This document shows positions 14,709 through 24,346 of a stretch of DNA of 64,000 nt, one piece after another. The DNA is taken from contig JAEWZY010000012.1 of assembly GCA_023394955.1 (NCBI GenBank), forward strand, positions 1 to 64,000. The letters run 5' to 3'. A model generated the notes under the pieces. That model was not told where the DNA came from, made no database searches, and saw only the letters and a list, made by a program, of their open reading frames with translations. The position numbers and the translations under genes were made by a program. Each line of letters begins with the position of its first letter. Within the stretch, counting starts at the first letter, position 1. This stretch comes from Bacillota bacterium (GTDB taxonomy: Bacteria > Bacillota > UBA4882 > UBA8346).

Positions 14709-16220
14709 TTGGCAATTCTTTATTCGGAACCCAGCCGTACCTTTAGCGAGTATCTTTTAATTCCCAACCTAACTACCAAAGATTGCGTAGCCGATCGCGT
14801 ATCCCTCAAGACGCCGATTACTAAATACCGTGTCGGCGAAAGGCCGCCGCTATCACTTAATATTCCATTCGCCTCCGCGATCATGCAAGCCGTTTCCGAC
14901 CATCAAATGGCGATTGCGCTTGCCAGATGCGGAGGCATTTCTTTTATTTACGGTTCCCAACCCATAGCCTCAGAGGCGGAGATGGTCCGTAGGGTAAAAA
15001 ACTACAAAGCGGGTTTTGTAATAAGCGACTCCAATCTTAGACCCGATGATACTTTAAAGGATGTCATCGGCTTGACCCAAAGAACCGGCCATTCCACCAT
15101 AGCGATTACTGCCGACGGTTCAGCCACTGGTGAATTGATGGGAATAGTAACTAGCCGTGATTATCGAATTGCCAAATGCCCTTTGGAAACGAAGATCAAA
15201 GAATTCATGACTCCCTTTGCCAAGCTGGTCTGCGGTGAAGAAGGGATCACTCTCTCCGAGGCCAACGATCTGATTTGGGAACACAAATTGAATTGCCTTC
15301 CGATCATCGGCCAAGACCGTAACCTGCGTTATCTCGTTTTTCGCAAAGATTACACTTCCCACAAAGAAAATCCCGACGAATTACTGGATCACCATAAAAG
15401 ACTGGTTACCGGGGCAGGCATCAACAGCCGCGATTATCAAGAAAGAGTTCCGGCTCTAATTGACGCGGGCGCCGATATACTGTGTATCGATTCTTCCGAT
15501 GGATTCAACGAGTGGCAAGGTGAAACTTTAAAGTGGATTAAAGAAACTTACGGAGAGGAAGTTAAAGTCGGCGCCGGCAACGTGGTTGATAGCGACGGAT
15601 TTAACTATCTGGTTGAGCAAGGAGCTGACTTCATTAAAGTAGGTATTGGCGGTGGGTCAATTTGCATCACCCGCGAACAAAAGGGGATCGGTAGAGGTCA
15701 AGCCACTGCAGTTATTGAAGTGGCCGCGGCCAGAGATGATTATTTCCGGGAAACCGGAATTTATATCCCGCTTTGCTCCGATGGAGGAATCGTTCACGAC
15801 TATCATCTAGTGTTAGCCCTGGCGATGGGGGCGGACTTCGTAATGATGGGCCGGTATTTTGCCAGATTTGACGAGAGTCCGGCCAGAAAAGTCCGGAAAG
15901 GTATGAGTTATGTGAAGGAATTTTGGGGCGAAGGTTCCAACCGCGCCCGCAATTGGGAACGTTACGACATGGGCGGCGAGCAAAAGCTCTCCTTTGAGGA
16001 AGGAATCGACTGTTACGTCCCTTATGCGGGCAATCTCAAAGATAACCTGGATCTTTCCATCAGCAAAATCAAGTCCACCATGGGTAACTGCGGCGCAACC
16101 TCCATTCCGGAGTTGCAAAAGAAAGCCAGGCTCACGCTGGTTTCGGCGGTAAGCATCCGTGAAGGCGGCGCCCATGATGTTATTTTAAAAGAGGAAGAGG
16201 ATTTCGGAAAGTTTGTATGA
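14709..16220 (+). CDS. guaB: IMP dehydrogenase
   Basis: 503 residues, TTG start with AAGGAGGGACC upstream. It oxidises IMP to XMP with NAD, the committed step of GMP synthesis. The TIM barrel is interrupted by a CBS pair (about residues 100-215, including MTPFAKLVCGEEGITLSEANDLIWEHKLNCLPIIG). The catalytic loop is GIGGGSICITREQKGIGRGQ with the active-site Cys. The later part MGRYFARFDESPARKV and NWERYDMGGEQKLSFEEGIDC belongs to the longer IMPDH subtype seen in anaerobes. Stand-alone gene with a strong promoter. Confidence 0.95.
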   Translation: MAILYSEPSRTFSEYLLIPNLTTKDCVADRVSLKTPITKYRVGERPPLSLNIPFASAIMQAVSDHQMAIALARCGGISFIYGSQPIASEAEMVRRVKNYKAGFVISDSNLRPDDTLKDVIGLTQRTGHSTIAITADGSATGELMGIVTSRDYRIAKCPLETKIKEFMTPFAKLVCGEEGITLSEANDLIWEHKLNCLPIIGQDRNLRYLVFRKDYTSHKENPDELLDHHKRLVTGAGINSRDYQERVPALIDAGADILCIDSSDGFNEWQGETLKWIKETYGEEVKVGAGNVVDSDGFNYLVEQGADFIKVGIGGGSICITREQKGIGRGQATAVIEVAAARDDYFRETGIYIPLCSDGGIVHDYHLVLALAMGADFVMMGRYFARFDESPARKVRKGMSYVKEFWGEGSNRARNWERYDMGGEQKLSFEEGIDCYVPYAGNLKDNLDLSISKIKSTMGNCGATSIPELQKKARLTLVSAVSIREGGAHDVILKEEEDFGKFV

Positions 16221-16303
16221 TCACAGATAACGCAGATGTCACAGATTTTCATGGAGGGTTCCTCCTTAGAGTTTATGTTGAATGCCTATTTTTGATCTCT
16301 CCC

Positions 16304-16355
16304 ATCCCTCTCCGAGGATATTTTTTCAAAGAAACAAATTCAGCGGAGAGGGATG
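16304..16355. terminator. Long stem-loop between convergent guaB and purL
   Basis: CATCCCTCTCCG (16304-16315) pairs perfectly with CGGAGAGGGATG (16344-16355) across a 28-nt loop. No clear T run on either side. A bidirectional terminator or repeat-derived hairpin is likely. Confidence 0.45.
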
Positions 16356-16386
16356 ATGGAGTCTGCGTTCTCTTGATTTTGGGCTA

Positions 16387-19300
16387 CTACCTGAAATACT
16401 CTACCCCAGCCTCGAAGATCCGCTGGTCCTTCTCTCCCGGCACATTCTTATAAAGGCTACTCCCGATCCGCTCCGAATGGCCCATCTTGCCCAAGACTCT
16501 CCCATCGGGGCTGGTTATTCCCTCGATCGCTTCCGACGAGCCATTGGGATTATACCGGATATCGCAGGTAGGGTTTTCATTCAAATCCACATATTGAGTA
16601 GCGATCTGTCCGTTCTTGGCCAATTCGGCGATGATCTCCCGGCCGGCCACAAACCGGCCTTCGCCGTGGGATACGGGTATGGTATGGACATCGCCCACCT
16701 TAACCTTGCTCAACCAAGGGGAAAGGTTCGACGCCACTCTGGTCCGGACCAGGCAGGAGACGTGCCGCCCGATGTTGTTATAAGTTAAAGTTGGGGAACC
16801 GGCGGTGATCTCCCGAATCTCGCCATAGGGGACTAAACCTAGTTTGATTAAAGCCTGAAATCCGTTGCAGATCCCCAGGATTAAACCATCCCGTTCTTGT
16901 AATAACTTCATCACCGCCTCTTTGACTTTTCCGTTACGAAAAGCGGTGGCGATAAATTTTCCGGACCCGTCCGGTTCGTCGCCGGCGCTAAAGCCGCCGG
17001 GTACCATGATGATCTGGGAGTTGTTAATTAATTTTACCATCTGTTCCAACGATTCTTCAATATCGGAAGCGATTAGGTTCCGGAAGACCAGAGTTTCAGC
17101 AGCGCCTCCCGCCTTTTCAAAGGCTTTCTTGGTATCATATTCGCAGTTAGTACCCGGGAAAACCGGTATGAAAATCCTTGGTTTAGCGATACTAGTTTTT
17201 GGTTTGAGCAATCGCTTTCGCTCATAATTATAAGTTTCCGGATTGTCGTTAATACCCTCCACTCTGGTTGGGAAGATCTTTTCCAGCGGCTCCTCCCATT
17301 TCTCTAAAGCCTCGGACAATTTAACGAGGATACCCTCGAAATTAATCTCCGGCTCACCTTGGGTGACTCCCAGTATTTGATAGTCCAAACCTTTTAAAAG
17401 TTGGGCCGGATCTTCCCCAGCCGGGAATTCTAAAACCAACGAACCATATTCCGGAGTGAAGAGTCTGCTGGATTCTATTTGAGCAATAAATTTGATTCCA
17501 ATCATATTACCAAAAGACATTTTGGTAACCGTCTCGGCTAAACCGCCCTCCCGGACCGAATGGGCCGCCCGGACTTTCCCTTGATTGATTAGAGCATAGA
17601 CCGTCCGGTAGTTGCGGTCCAGTTCTTCGAAGTCAGGAAGTTGATTGCGATCTTTATTTAACTTTAGTAAAACAACACTACTCCCAACTTCCTTGAACTC
17701 GGGAGAGATCGTTTTAGTCACATCCACCGTGTTCAAAGCGAAGGAGACCAAGGTCGGCGGGACGGAAATCTCCTTAAACGTCCCGGACATACTGTCCTTA
17801 CCGCCAATAGCAGGGATTCCCAGTTTCAACTGAGCGTAATAAGCCCCTAATAACGCGGCGAAGGGCTTGCCCCATTTTTCCGGAGCCTGGCCCAGTTTTT
17901 CAAAATACTCTTGCAAGGTTAACCTGATTTTCCGGTAATCGCCGCCGGCCGCCGCAATCTTGGCCACCGACTCCACCACGGCGTAAAGTCCGCCATGAAA
18001 GGGACTCCATTTACCGATAGCCGGATCGTATCCGTATGCCATCGCCGTTCCGGTAGTGCTATCACCTTCTAGGACCGGAAGCTTGGCTACCATCGCCTCT
18101 ACCGGAGTGAGTTGGTGTTTACCGCCGAAGGGCATCAGGACCGTTCCAGCGCCGATAGTACTGTCGAAGCGTTCGTTCAGGCCTTTCTGGCTACAGACAT
18201 TGAGCCGTCCCAAATTAGCCAGCCAAGCTTCCTTCAGATCCGGCAGCTTCGCCTGGACTACAGCGGGAATAACATCGAACGGGTTCCCAGCCTCTTCCGG
18301 ACTGTTCACCACAACTGTCGCTCTTTGTTGGACTCCATTGGTGTCTAAAAACTCCCGGCTAATGTTGACGATGGATTGGCCCCGCCAAAACATTTTCAGT
18401 CTGGGTTCCGCGGTTACTTCGGCCACCACCGTCGTCTCCAAATTCTCGGCCGCGGCGGCCTTACCAAAGGCCGCCACATGCTCCGGCGCTATTAGAACCG
18501 CCATCCGTTCCTGAGACTCGGAGATGGCCAGCTCGGTCCCGTCAAGGCCTTCATATTTCTTCGGAACGGCGTCCAAGTCAATCTCTAACCCCGGGGCCAA
18601 CTCTCCGATGGCCACCGAGACCCCGCCGGCGCCGAAGTCATTGCATTTTTTAATGATCCGGCTGATTTCCGGGTTTCGAAATAAACGTTGAATCTTCCGT
18701 TCGGTAGGGGGATTACCCTTTTGAACCTCGGATCCACAGGTCTGAAGCGACTCTTCGTTGTGTTCCTTCGAGGAGCCTGTAGCCCCGCCGCAGCCGTCCC
18801 GGCCGGTGCGGCCGCCTAGGAGGATGATGATATCCCCCGGTTGCTCCTTTTCCCGGAGCACATTTTTCCGGGGCGCGGCCCCGATCACCGCGCCGATCTC
18901 CATCCGTTTGGCGACAAAATCCGGGTCATAAACCTCCGCTACTTGGCCGGTAGCCAAGCCGATCTGATTACCATACGAACTAAACCCGGCGGCGGCTCCG
19001 GTAGTGATCTTCCGCTGAGGCAACTTTCCGGGCAAGGTATGATCGATTCGGGCGCGGGGGTCGGCGCTCCCGGTCACCCGCATGGCATGATAAACGTAAG
19101 ATCTCCCGGAGAGCGGGTCACGGATGGCCCCTCCCAAACAGGTAGCGGCGCCGCCAAAAGGTTCAATCTCCGTCGGATGGTTGTGGGTCTCATTCTTGAA
19201 CATTACCAGCCACTCCTCGGGTTCTCCGTTAACCATGGCGGTCACAATGATACTACAGGCGTTAATCTCGTCCGATTCTTCCAAGTCGTTCAAGAGGCCT

Positions 19301-20163
19301 CGTTTCCGGAACTCCTTCATGGCGATAGTCGCTAGATTCATCAAGGTTATTTCAGGGGAATCGTTGCCGTATAAATATTTCCGGGACCCCAAATAATTAT
19401 GATAGGCGGTCCGAATGGCTTCCGCATAAGGACCGTCTTTAATCGCAACGGATTCGATTTTGGTTAAAAAGGTAGTGTGCCGGCAATGGTCCGACCAGTA
19501 GGTGTCAAGGACTCGAATCTCGGTCAAGGTCGGATTGCGCCGCTCCGTTTCGCGGAAATACTGTTGACAGAAAGCCAGGTCTTCCAGGGACATAGCCAGT
19601 CCCAGCTCATTGCGAAGGGCTTCCAGAGCCGGTTCGGACATTTCGATAAAACCGTCGATGAAGGGAACCGCACCCGGATATGGGGCTTCCATCGCTAAAG
19701 TCTCCGGTTTTACTAAAGAGGCTTCTTGGGATTCCAAAGGGTTAATACAGTAACTTTTGATCTTTTGATATTCGGTTTCCGGAATATTTCCGGTAAATAC
19801 GATTAGTTTCGCGACTCGGACTTCCGGCCGTTCCCGATGGGCCAAAATCTGAATGCATTGGGCCGCCGAATCGGCCCGCTGGTCATATTGTCCGGGCAGA
19901 TACTCGATGGCCAGCACCCGTTCCTCAGGATTGAAGTCCATTACTTCATCGACTACCGAATCCACGGTTGGCTCGGCGAAGATAATCTCCCGCCCTTCCC
20001 GGTACTCGGCGTCGGAAATGCCCTCAATATCATAACGGTTAATGATTCTCACCTTTTTTAAACCGTTGATACCTAAATTATCTTTCAGCTCCCGGTACAG
20101 GCTCCGGGCTTCCACGTCAAAACCGGATTTTTTCTCCACAAATATCCGCCGGACTGCGCTCAT
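16387..20163 (-). CDS. purL: Phosphoribosylformylglycinamidine synthase, single-chain
   Basis: 1258 residues from the ATG at 20163 (GGAGG six bases upstream); the frame extends further to 20205 without a better site. It converts FGAR, ATP and glutamine to FGAM in purine synthesis. An N-terminal PurS-like region is followed by the FGAM synthetase core (DTYWSDHCRHTTF, FKNETHNHPTEIEPFGGAATC, GGRTGRDGCGGATGSSK) and a C-terminal glutaminase with Cys in GICNGFQAL and the SHGEGRF motif. This is the fused clade found in clostridia and Bacteroidetes rather than the split PurLQS of bacilli. It stands alone, divergent from a LysR gene. Confidence 0.95.
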   Translation of the reverse strand: MSAVRRIFVEKKSGFDVEARSLYRELKDNLGINGLKKVRIINRYDIEGISDAEYREGREIIFAEPTVDSVVDEVMDFNPEERVLAIEYLPGQYDQRADSAAQCIQILAHRERPEVRVAKLIVFTGNIPETEYQKIKSYCINPLESQEASLVKPETLAMEAPYPGAVPFIDGFIEMSEPALEALRNELGLAMSLEDLAFCQQYFRETERRNPTLTEIRVLDTYWSDHCRHTTFLTKIESVAIKDGPYAEAIRTAYHNYLGSRKYLYGNDSPEITLMNLATIAMKEFRKRGLLNDLEESDEINACSIIVTAMVNGEPEEWLVMFKNETHNHPTEIEPFGGAATCLGGAIRDPLSGRSYVYHAMRVTGSADPRARIDHTLPGKLPQRKITTGAAAGFSSYGNQIGLATGQVAEVYDPDFVAKRMEIGAVIGAAPRKNVLREKEQPGDIIILLGGRTGRDGCGGATGSSKEHNEESLQTCGSEVQKGNPPTERKIQRLFRNPEISRIIKKCNDFGAGGVSVAIGELAPGLEIDLDAVPKKYEGLDGTELAISESQERMAVLIAPEHVAAFGKAAAAENLETTVVAEVTAEPRLKMFWRGQSIVNISREFLDTNGVQQRATVVVNSPEEAGNPFDVIPAVVQAKLPDLKEAWLANLGRLNVCSQKGLNERFDSTIGAGTVLMPFGGKHQLTPVEAMVAKLPVLEGDSTTGTAMAYGYDPAIGKWSPFHGGLYAVVESVAKIAAAGGDYRKIRLTLQEYFEKLGQAPEKWGKPFAALLGAYYAQLKLGIPAIGGKDSMSGTFKEISVPPTLVSFALNTVDVTKTISPEFKEVGSSVVLLKLNKDRNQLPDFEELDRNYRTVYALINQGKVRAAHSVREGGLAETVTKMSFGNMIGIKFIAQIESSRLFTPEYGSLVLEFPAGEDPAQLLKGLDYQILGVTQGEPEINFEGILVKLSEALEKWEEPLEKIFPTRVEGINDNPETYNYERKRLLKPKTSIAKPRIFIPVFPGTNCEYDTKKAFEKAGGAAETLVFRNLIASDIEESLEQMVKLINNSQIIMVPGGFSAGDEPDGSGKFIATAFRNGKVKEAVMKLLQERDGLILGICNGFQALIKLGLVPYGEIREITAGSPTLTYNNIGRHVSCLVRTRVASNLSPWLSKVKVGDVHTIPVSHGEGRFVAGREIIAELAKNGQIATQYVDLNENPTCDIRYNPNGSSEAIEGITSPDGRVLGKMGHSERIGSSLYKNVPGEKDQRIFEAGVEYFR

Positions 20164-20202
20164 ATTGTTCCTCCGTTGAATCATTTTTCTTAAGGTAACA
20201 TT

Positions 20203-20216
20203 CATATTATAATATG
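20203..20216. promoter_or_regulatory. Palindrome in purL-lysR intergenic region
   Basis: CATATTATAATATG is a perfect 14-bp palindrome about 40 bases upstream of the purL start in very AT-rich DNA. It could be part of the purL promoter or a regulator site. The evidence is symmetry and position only. Confidence 0.35.
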
Positions 20217-20386
20217 ATATAATTGATTAGTAAAATTAATAATGTTAATATGTTATATTAGCTAAAATAATAATGTATCCATTTTAAATAAAATACAGGA
20301 CACTAAAAATAGAAGTATAAAATAACGTCCTTTTTCATCTGTGAACTCTGTGGTTAAAAATCCTTTTCGCGTGAGGAACTCCAATC

Positions 20387-21262
20387 ATGGATATCAATTT
20401 CGAACTCTACAAAATTTTTTACCATGCTGTCGCCAGCGGCAGCTTCTCCAACGCCGCCGAAAAACTCTTTATTACCCAATCTGCTGTCAGCCAGGCCGTT
20501 AAAAACTTGGAAACCAAGCTTGGCGTCACCCTCTTTTTTCGGAAAACCCGGAATCTGAAACTGACTCCCGAAGGCAAGATGCTCTTCACCCATATCGAAC
20601 AGGCCTATAACTTCATTAAAACCGGCGAGCAGAAATTGATTGAAACCCAAAACCTCGATTCCGGCCAGATCCGGATCGGGGCCAGCGATACGGTTTGTAA
20701 ATACTTTCTCCTCCCCTTTCTCGAGAACTTTCACCGGCTTTACCCGAAAGTCAAGATTCAGTTTATCAACCGGACTTCTCCCAAGATTCTGGAAAACTTG
20801 AAGAACGGAGTCATTGACTTTGGTATCGTTACCTTGCCGTTGAACGACAAAAACATAATCACCCGGGACTTAACCGCCGTTACGGACATTTTTGTCGCGG
20901 CGCCAAAATATGCCGCACTAAAGGATAAAAAAATCAAACTGGCGGAACTCGCCTCCTACCCCCTGTTATTGTTGGAAAAGGCCAGCTCCACCCGGCGTAA
21001 TTTCGACGCCTTTTTACGCCAAAACCAAATCACTCTGGTTCCGGAGATCGAGTTGGAGAGCGTGGATCTACTGGTGGAATTCGCCCGGATTGGGATGGGT
21101 GTCGCCCATGTGCTTCGGGAAAGCGCCTTAGCAGCGATTGAAAACGGGGAATTATTTGAAGTGGCTGTTGCGGGAAAAATGCCCCAACGCCGGTTAGGAC
21201 TGGCGACCATGGTTCAAGTGCCGCTGTCGAAAGCGGCGAGGGTCTTTGTAGGGATGTTATAA
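20387..21262 (+). CDS. LysR-family transcriptional regulator
   Basis: 291 residues. N-terminal winged helix (residues 1-60, AVASGSFSNAAEKLFITQSAVSQAVKNLETKLG) and a C-terminal periplasmic-binding-protein-like effector domain (from about 88, GQIRIGASDTVCKYFLLPFLENFHRLYP). It resembles CysB/YtlI-type members in length, but the effector is not apparent. It is transcribed away from purL across about 220 bases. No obvious metabolic target gene adjoins it on its own strand. Confidence 0.9.
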   Translation: MDINFELYKIFYHAVASGSFSNAAEKLFITQSAVSQAVKNLETKLGVTLFFRKTRNLKLTPEGKMLFTHIEQAYNFIKTGEQKLIETQNLDSGQIRIGASDTVCKYFLLPFLENFHRLYPKVKIQFINRTSPKILENLKNGVIDFGIVTLPLNDKNIITRDLTAVTDIFVAAPKYAALKDKKIKLAELASYPLLLLEKASSTRRNFDAFLRQNQITLVPEIELESVDLLVEFARIGMGVAHVLRESALAAIENGELFEVAVAGKMPQRRLGLATMVQVPLSKAARVFVGML

Positions 21263-21335
21263 AGCGAAGCCCCATTGAAAATAGATATATTTGTGTTGTT
21301 TGACTGTTCAACTTTGGATATCGTTTAAAATACCT

Positions 21336-22274
21336 CTATTTCTTTCCCCTACTGACCAACTCTATTTCTAACTTGTACTTCTCCTGCTCCGACCGGGGTG
21401 TTATTAGTTTTAACCGGTAGGTATTATCTTTTTTAGCCCTCCAGGAATCGGTCAGCCGCGCTACCTCATTAAATTTGTATGTTTCACCGGTATAGTCGCT
21501 CCACACTCGGTCCGCCTCGGTAAACTCGCCGTCCAAGTCCCAATCGAGAATATAAAATTGAATTGTTTCGCCACCGATGATCCGTCTCCCGGTCAGGCAT
21601 TGCCGAAAACCGATATTAATCCAAGCCGACCCATCCACCGAAAGCTCTCCGTACTCTTCGTATTCGACATGGGATTTTTCTTCTTTAATGGTGATTTTGG
21701 TAACCTTAGAGCTGATTTCATAACCGACTTCGATGATACAGTCCCGTTGCGGTACGGGTTCCCGAAAATATTGGATGAACTCCCCTTTTCGTTCCAGGTT
21801 CCTGGTTTTAAAACTAGCCCTAGGATCGTCAATCTTACTGTCCCAATCGTTTCCGTACTCCGTATCTTTGACGACTATGGTTTCTACTCGATCTTTGCCG
21901 TTGAAATCATAGAGCACTATCTGATAATCGCCGTAAACTGTAAAACGGTCGGTCCTGAGTAAATGGTCCAAAATGTCATGACCGGTCAAAAAGCGGTCGG
22001 TCTTAAATCTGGCCACGATTATGTAGTCGCCTTTTCCAATGGAAATCGCCTTTTGAAGTTCCAAATCCGCTTGATAGTCACCTAACCGGTCGTCCGGATC
22101 TATCTTGACCGGCCTAACCTTAGTGGAAGCAATATTCCGGTATGCCCATCCGCTGGAGGCATGCTCCAGCTCAATCCGCCCCGAAAAATCAACTGTTCCC
22201 AATTCATCGGTACAACCCGAAATAATAGTCATTAAGATTATTATTAACCCGATCGAAAACGGTTTGATTCTCAT
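21336..22274 (-). CDS. Lipoprotein of unknown function
   Basis: 312 residues from the ATG at 22274, which has GGAGG seven bases upstream; the frame runs on to 22337 without support. The signal sequence SIGLIIILMTIISGC is a lipobox, so the protein is tethered to the outer face of the membrane. The mature part is rich in beta strands (FSGRIELEHASSGWAYRNI, YQIVLYDFNGKDRVETIVV, WDLDGEFTEADRVW). I recognise no enzyme motif. Flanked by unrelated genes, probably monocistronic. Confidence 0.7.
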   Translation of the reverse strand: MRIKPFSIGLIIILMTIISGCTDELGTVDFSGRIELEHASSGWAYRNIASTKVRPVKIDPDDRLGDYQADLELQKAISIGKGDYIIVARFKTDRFLTGHDILDHLLRTDRFTVYGDYQIVLYDFNGKDRVETIVVKDTEYGNDWDSKIDDPRASFKTRNLERKGEFIQYFREPVPQRDCIIEVGYEISSKVTKITIKEEKSHVEYEEYGELSVDGSAWINIGFRQCLTGRRIIGGETIQFYILDWDLDGEFTEADRVWSDYTGETYKFNEVARLTDSWRAKKDNTYRLKLITPRSEQEKYKLEIELVSRGKK

Positions 22275-22694
22275 ACGCGAACCTCCTAACTTCTTTTCCC
22301 AAGCCCGTTTGAAACGGTAATTGCTGGCTATCCTCAATCATATGTGGTTTCACAATAAAATATCTTCCCGGCAATTATAAGTTCGACATCTTCCGAAAAT
22401 GTCCTATCTCGAAAATAGTCCAATATAGATAGGCGCGAAGCATGAGACACGGTGTATAAGTAGGAAATTCACGCCTATTTTCATCTTTTCAATTGCCTCG
22501 GCTAGCCGGGGTGGGGAACTCAAAAAATCATATGCGTAATGATATCAAACAATAGTCGAGTTTGGCCGATACAATAATGAAATATTCTTCTCTAATGCAG
22601 GTATTTAAGGATTAAACAGCCAAACAAATAATTGTAATCAGTTGCATTGCAAAAAAACGCAATCAAGATACTACTTAGGCTTTGAGGTGATCAA
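22275..22694. promoter_or_regulatory. 420-base region with structured pfk leader
   Basis: No gene seen. It contains an imperfect stem ATAGGCGCGAA (22429-22439) with TTCACGCCTAT (22468-22478), 10 of 11 pairs, then CCTCGGCTAGCCGGGG near 22497-22512. These lie 180-270 bases before the phosphofructokinase start. They match no riboswitch I can name. Confidence 0.35.
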
Positions 22695-23780
22695 ATGATT
22701 AAGAAACTTGGAGTTTTGACCGGCGGCGGGGATTGCCCCGGTTTGAACGCTGTTTTGCGGGCGGTAGTAAAAACAGCGGTCGGCATATATGGATGTGAGG
22801 TGATTGGCTTTCGCGACGGTTTTCGCGGGTTGGTTGTCAACGACTTTTTAAAACTGAAACCCTCCAACGTATCGGGAATCTTAATCCGGGGCGGGACGAT
22901 CCTGGGTTCATCCAACCGTGACAATCCGTTTAATTTTAAAATCGAAAAAAACGGCCAAACCACCTATGCGGATCTGTCGGACCAGGTCATTAAGGGTGTG
23001 GCGGAACATGCCATTGAATGCATGGTTGTGATCGGAGGCGACGGCACTTTGGCCATTGCCAAGGAGCTTGCCGCCAAAGGAATGAAAGTGATCGGAGTCC
23101 CCAAAACCATTGATAACGATCTATGCGCCACCGATACCACCTTTGGTTTCATGACTGCGGTCAATACCGCCACCGACGCCATTGACAAACTCCATACCAC
23201 CGCCGAATCCCACCACCGGATTATGATCTTGGAGGTCATGGGCAGATATGCGGGATGGATCGCCTTGGAATCAGGGATCGCCGGTGGGGCCGATGCGATT
23301 TTGATCCCGGAGATCCCTTATGATATTAAGAAAATCGCTCAAAAAATCAATGAGCGTAAAAATAACGGAAAACACTTTAGTATCATTGTGGTGGCCGAGG
23401 GCGCCAAACCCGTCGGCGGCGAGATGGTTGTCGGTAAAATAGTGAAAGACAGCCCTGATCCGATCCGGCTTGGCGGTATCGGCAATTATGTCGCCGAACA
23501 GCTGGGGTGCCTAACCTGTCTGGAAACGAGGGTTACCGTCCTCGGCCATGTGCAACGGGGTGGCTCCCCTACCCCCTATGACCGGATCCTTTCCACCCGT
23601 TATGGCGTGGCAGCCGTGGAATTAGCCCAAGCTGAAAAATTCGGGATGATGGTCAGCCTCCAAGGAGACCAAATAACGGCGGCGCCGATTGAAGAAGCAG
23701 TTGGCAGCTTAAAAAAAGTACCCACCGCTGGAGAACTGGTCCGGGCCGCTAAAAGCATTGGGGTTGAATTTGGGGATTAA
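22695..23780 (+). CDS. pfkA: 6-phosphofructokinase, group III/mixed type
   Basis: 361 residues, ATG with GAGGTGA upstream. It phosphorylates fructose 6-phosphate in glycolysis. Motifs: GVLTGGGDCPGLNAVLR (phosphate loop), VVIGGDGTLAIAKEL (residues 112-126), GVPKTIDNDL (catalytic base Asp, 135-143), EVMGRYAGWIAL. The residue equivalent to E. coli 104 is Gly, which favours ATP. The residue equivalent to 124 is Lys (PKTIDND), as in PPi enzymes and the actinobacterial group. This mixed pattern predicts ATP use with the group III fold, but donor choice needs testing. The next gene follows after 61 bases. Confidence 0.9.
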   Translation: MIKKLGVLTGGGDCPGLNAVLRAVVKTAVGIYGCEVIGFRDGFRGLVVNDFLKLKPSNVSGILIRGGTILGSSNRDNPFNFKIEKNGQTTYADLSDQVIKGVAEHAIECMVVIGGDGTLAIAKELAAKGMKVIGVPKTIDNDLCATDTTFGFMTAVNTATDAIDKLHTTAESHHRIMILEVMGRYAGWIALESGIAGGADAILIPEIPYDIKKIAQKINERKNNGKHFSIIVVAEGAKPVGGEMVVGKIVKDSPDPIRLGGIGNYVAEQLGCLTCLETRVTVLGHVQRGGSPTPYDRILSTRYGVAAVELAQAEKFGMMVSLQGDQITAAPIEEAVGSLKKVPTAGELVRAAKSIGVEFGD

Positions 23781-23841
23781 TTTGACGAAACTGATTAAAT
23801 TAATTAATTAGAGCCGTTAAGGTTCCAGTTGGAGGAAGAGC

Positions 23842-24336
23842 ATGGAAAAACTAGGTCTAACATTATTGATAGCTGCTGCAGGCGGAATTCTGGGGTATAA
23901 ATTAAAACTTCCCGCCGGAGCAATGATCGGGGCAATGGTTGCCGTTGGCGCCTACAATATTTTCAATAACCAGGCTTACATACCTCCCCAATTCCGACTG
24001 GGAATTCAAATAGCCGCCGGAGCAATGATCGGACTTCAAATAAACCGGGAGATCCTCTCCGGGTTGAAAATGTTATTGGTTCCGTCCCTGATTATGGTAG
24101 GAGCGGTAATAGCGGTTTGTTTTATAGCCGGTTTTCTAATGCATAAGTTTACCGGACTTGATTTAACAACCGCTCTTTTTGCCAGCGCTCCGGGGGGAAT
24201 GACCGAAATGAGCCTGGCGGCGGATTCGTTAGGAGCTAATGCTCCTCAAGTGGCAGTGTTGCAACTAATCCGTTTACTGTCGGTCATCATTTTCCTGCCC
24301 TTTTTGGTCAGATTTATTTTAGGAATTTCAAAATAA
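23842..24336 (+). CDS. AbrB-family integral membrane protein, half-length
   Basis: 164 residues with about five hydrophobic helices. The repeated signatures GGILGYKLKLPAGAMIGAMVAVGAYN and LGIQIAAGAMIGLQI, and the later ASAPGGMTEMSLAADSLGANAPQVAVLQLIR, are typical of the AbrB/'ammonia monooxygenase' membrane family (PF05145). Full-length members have two such units; this has one and may act as a dimer. The substrate is unknown. It follows pfkA and overlaps nothing. Confidence 0.8.
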   Translation: MEKLGLTLLIAAAGGILGYKLKLPAGAMIGAMVAVGAYNIFNNQAYIPPQFRLGIQIAAGAMIGLQINREILSGLKMLLVPSLIMVGAVIAVCFIAGFLMHKFTGLDLTTALFASAPGGMTEMSLAADSLGANAPQVAVLQLIRLLSVIIFLPFLVRFILGISK

Positions 24337-24346
24337 ATCTAAAAGG

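Noticed and set aside
22275..22694. c-di-GMP, c-di-AMP or preQ1 riboswitch before pfkA
   Set aside because: The conserved core residues of those classes are not present.
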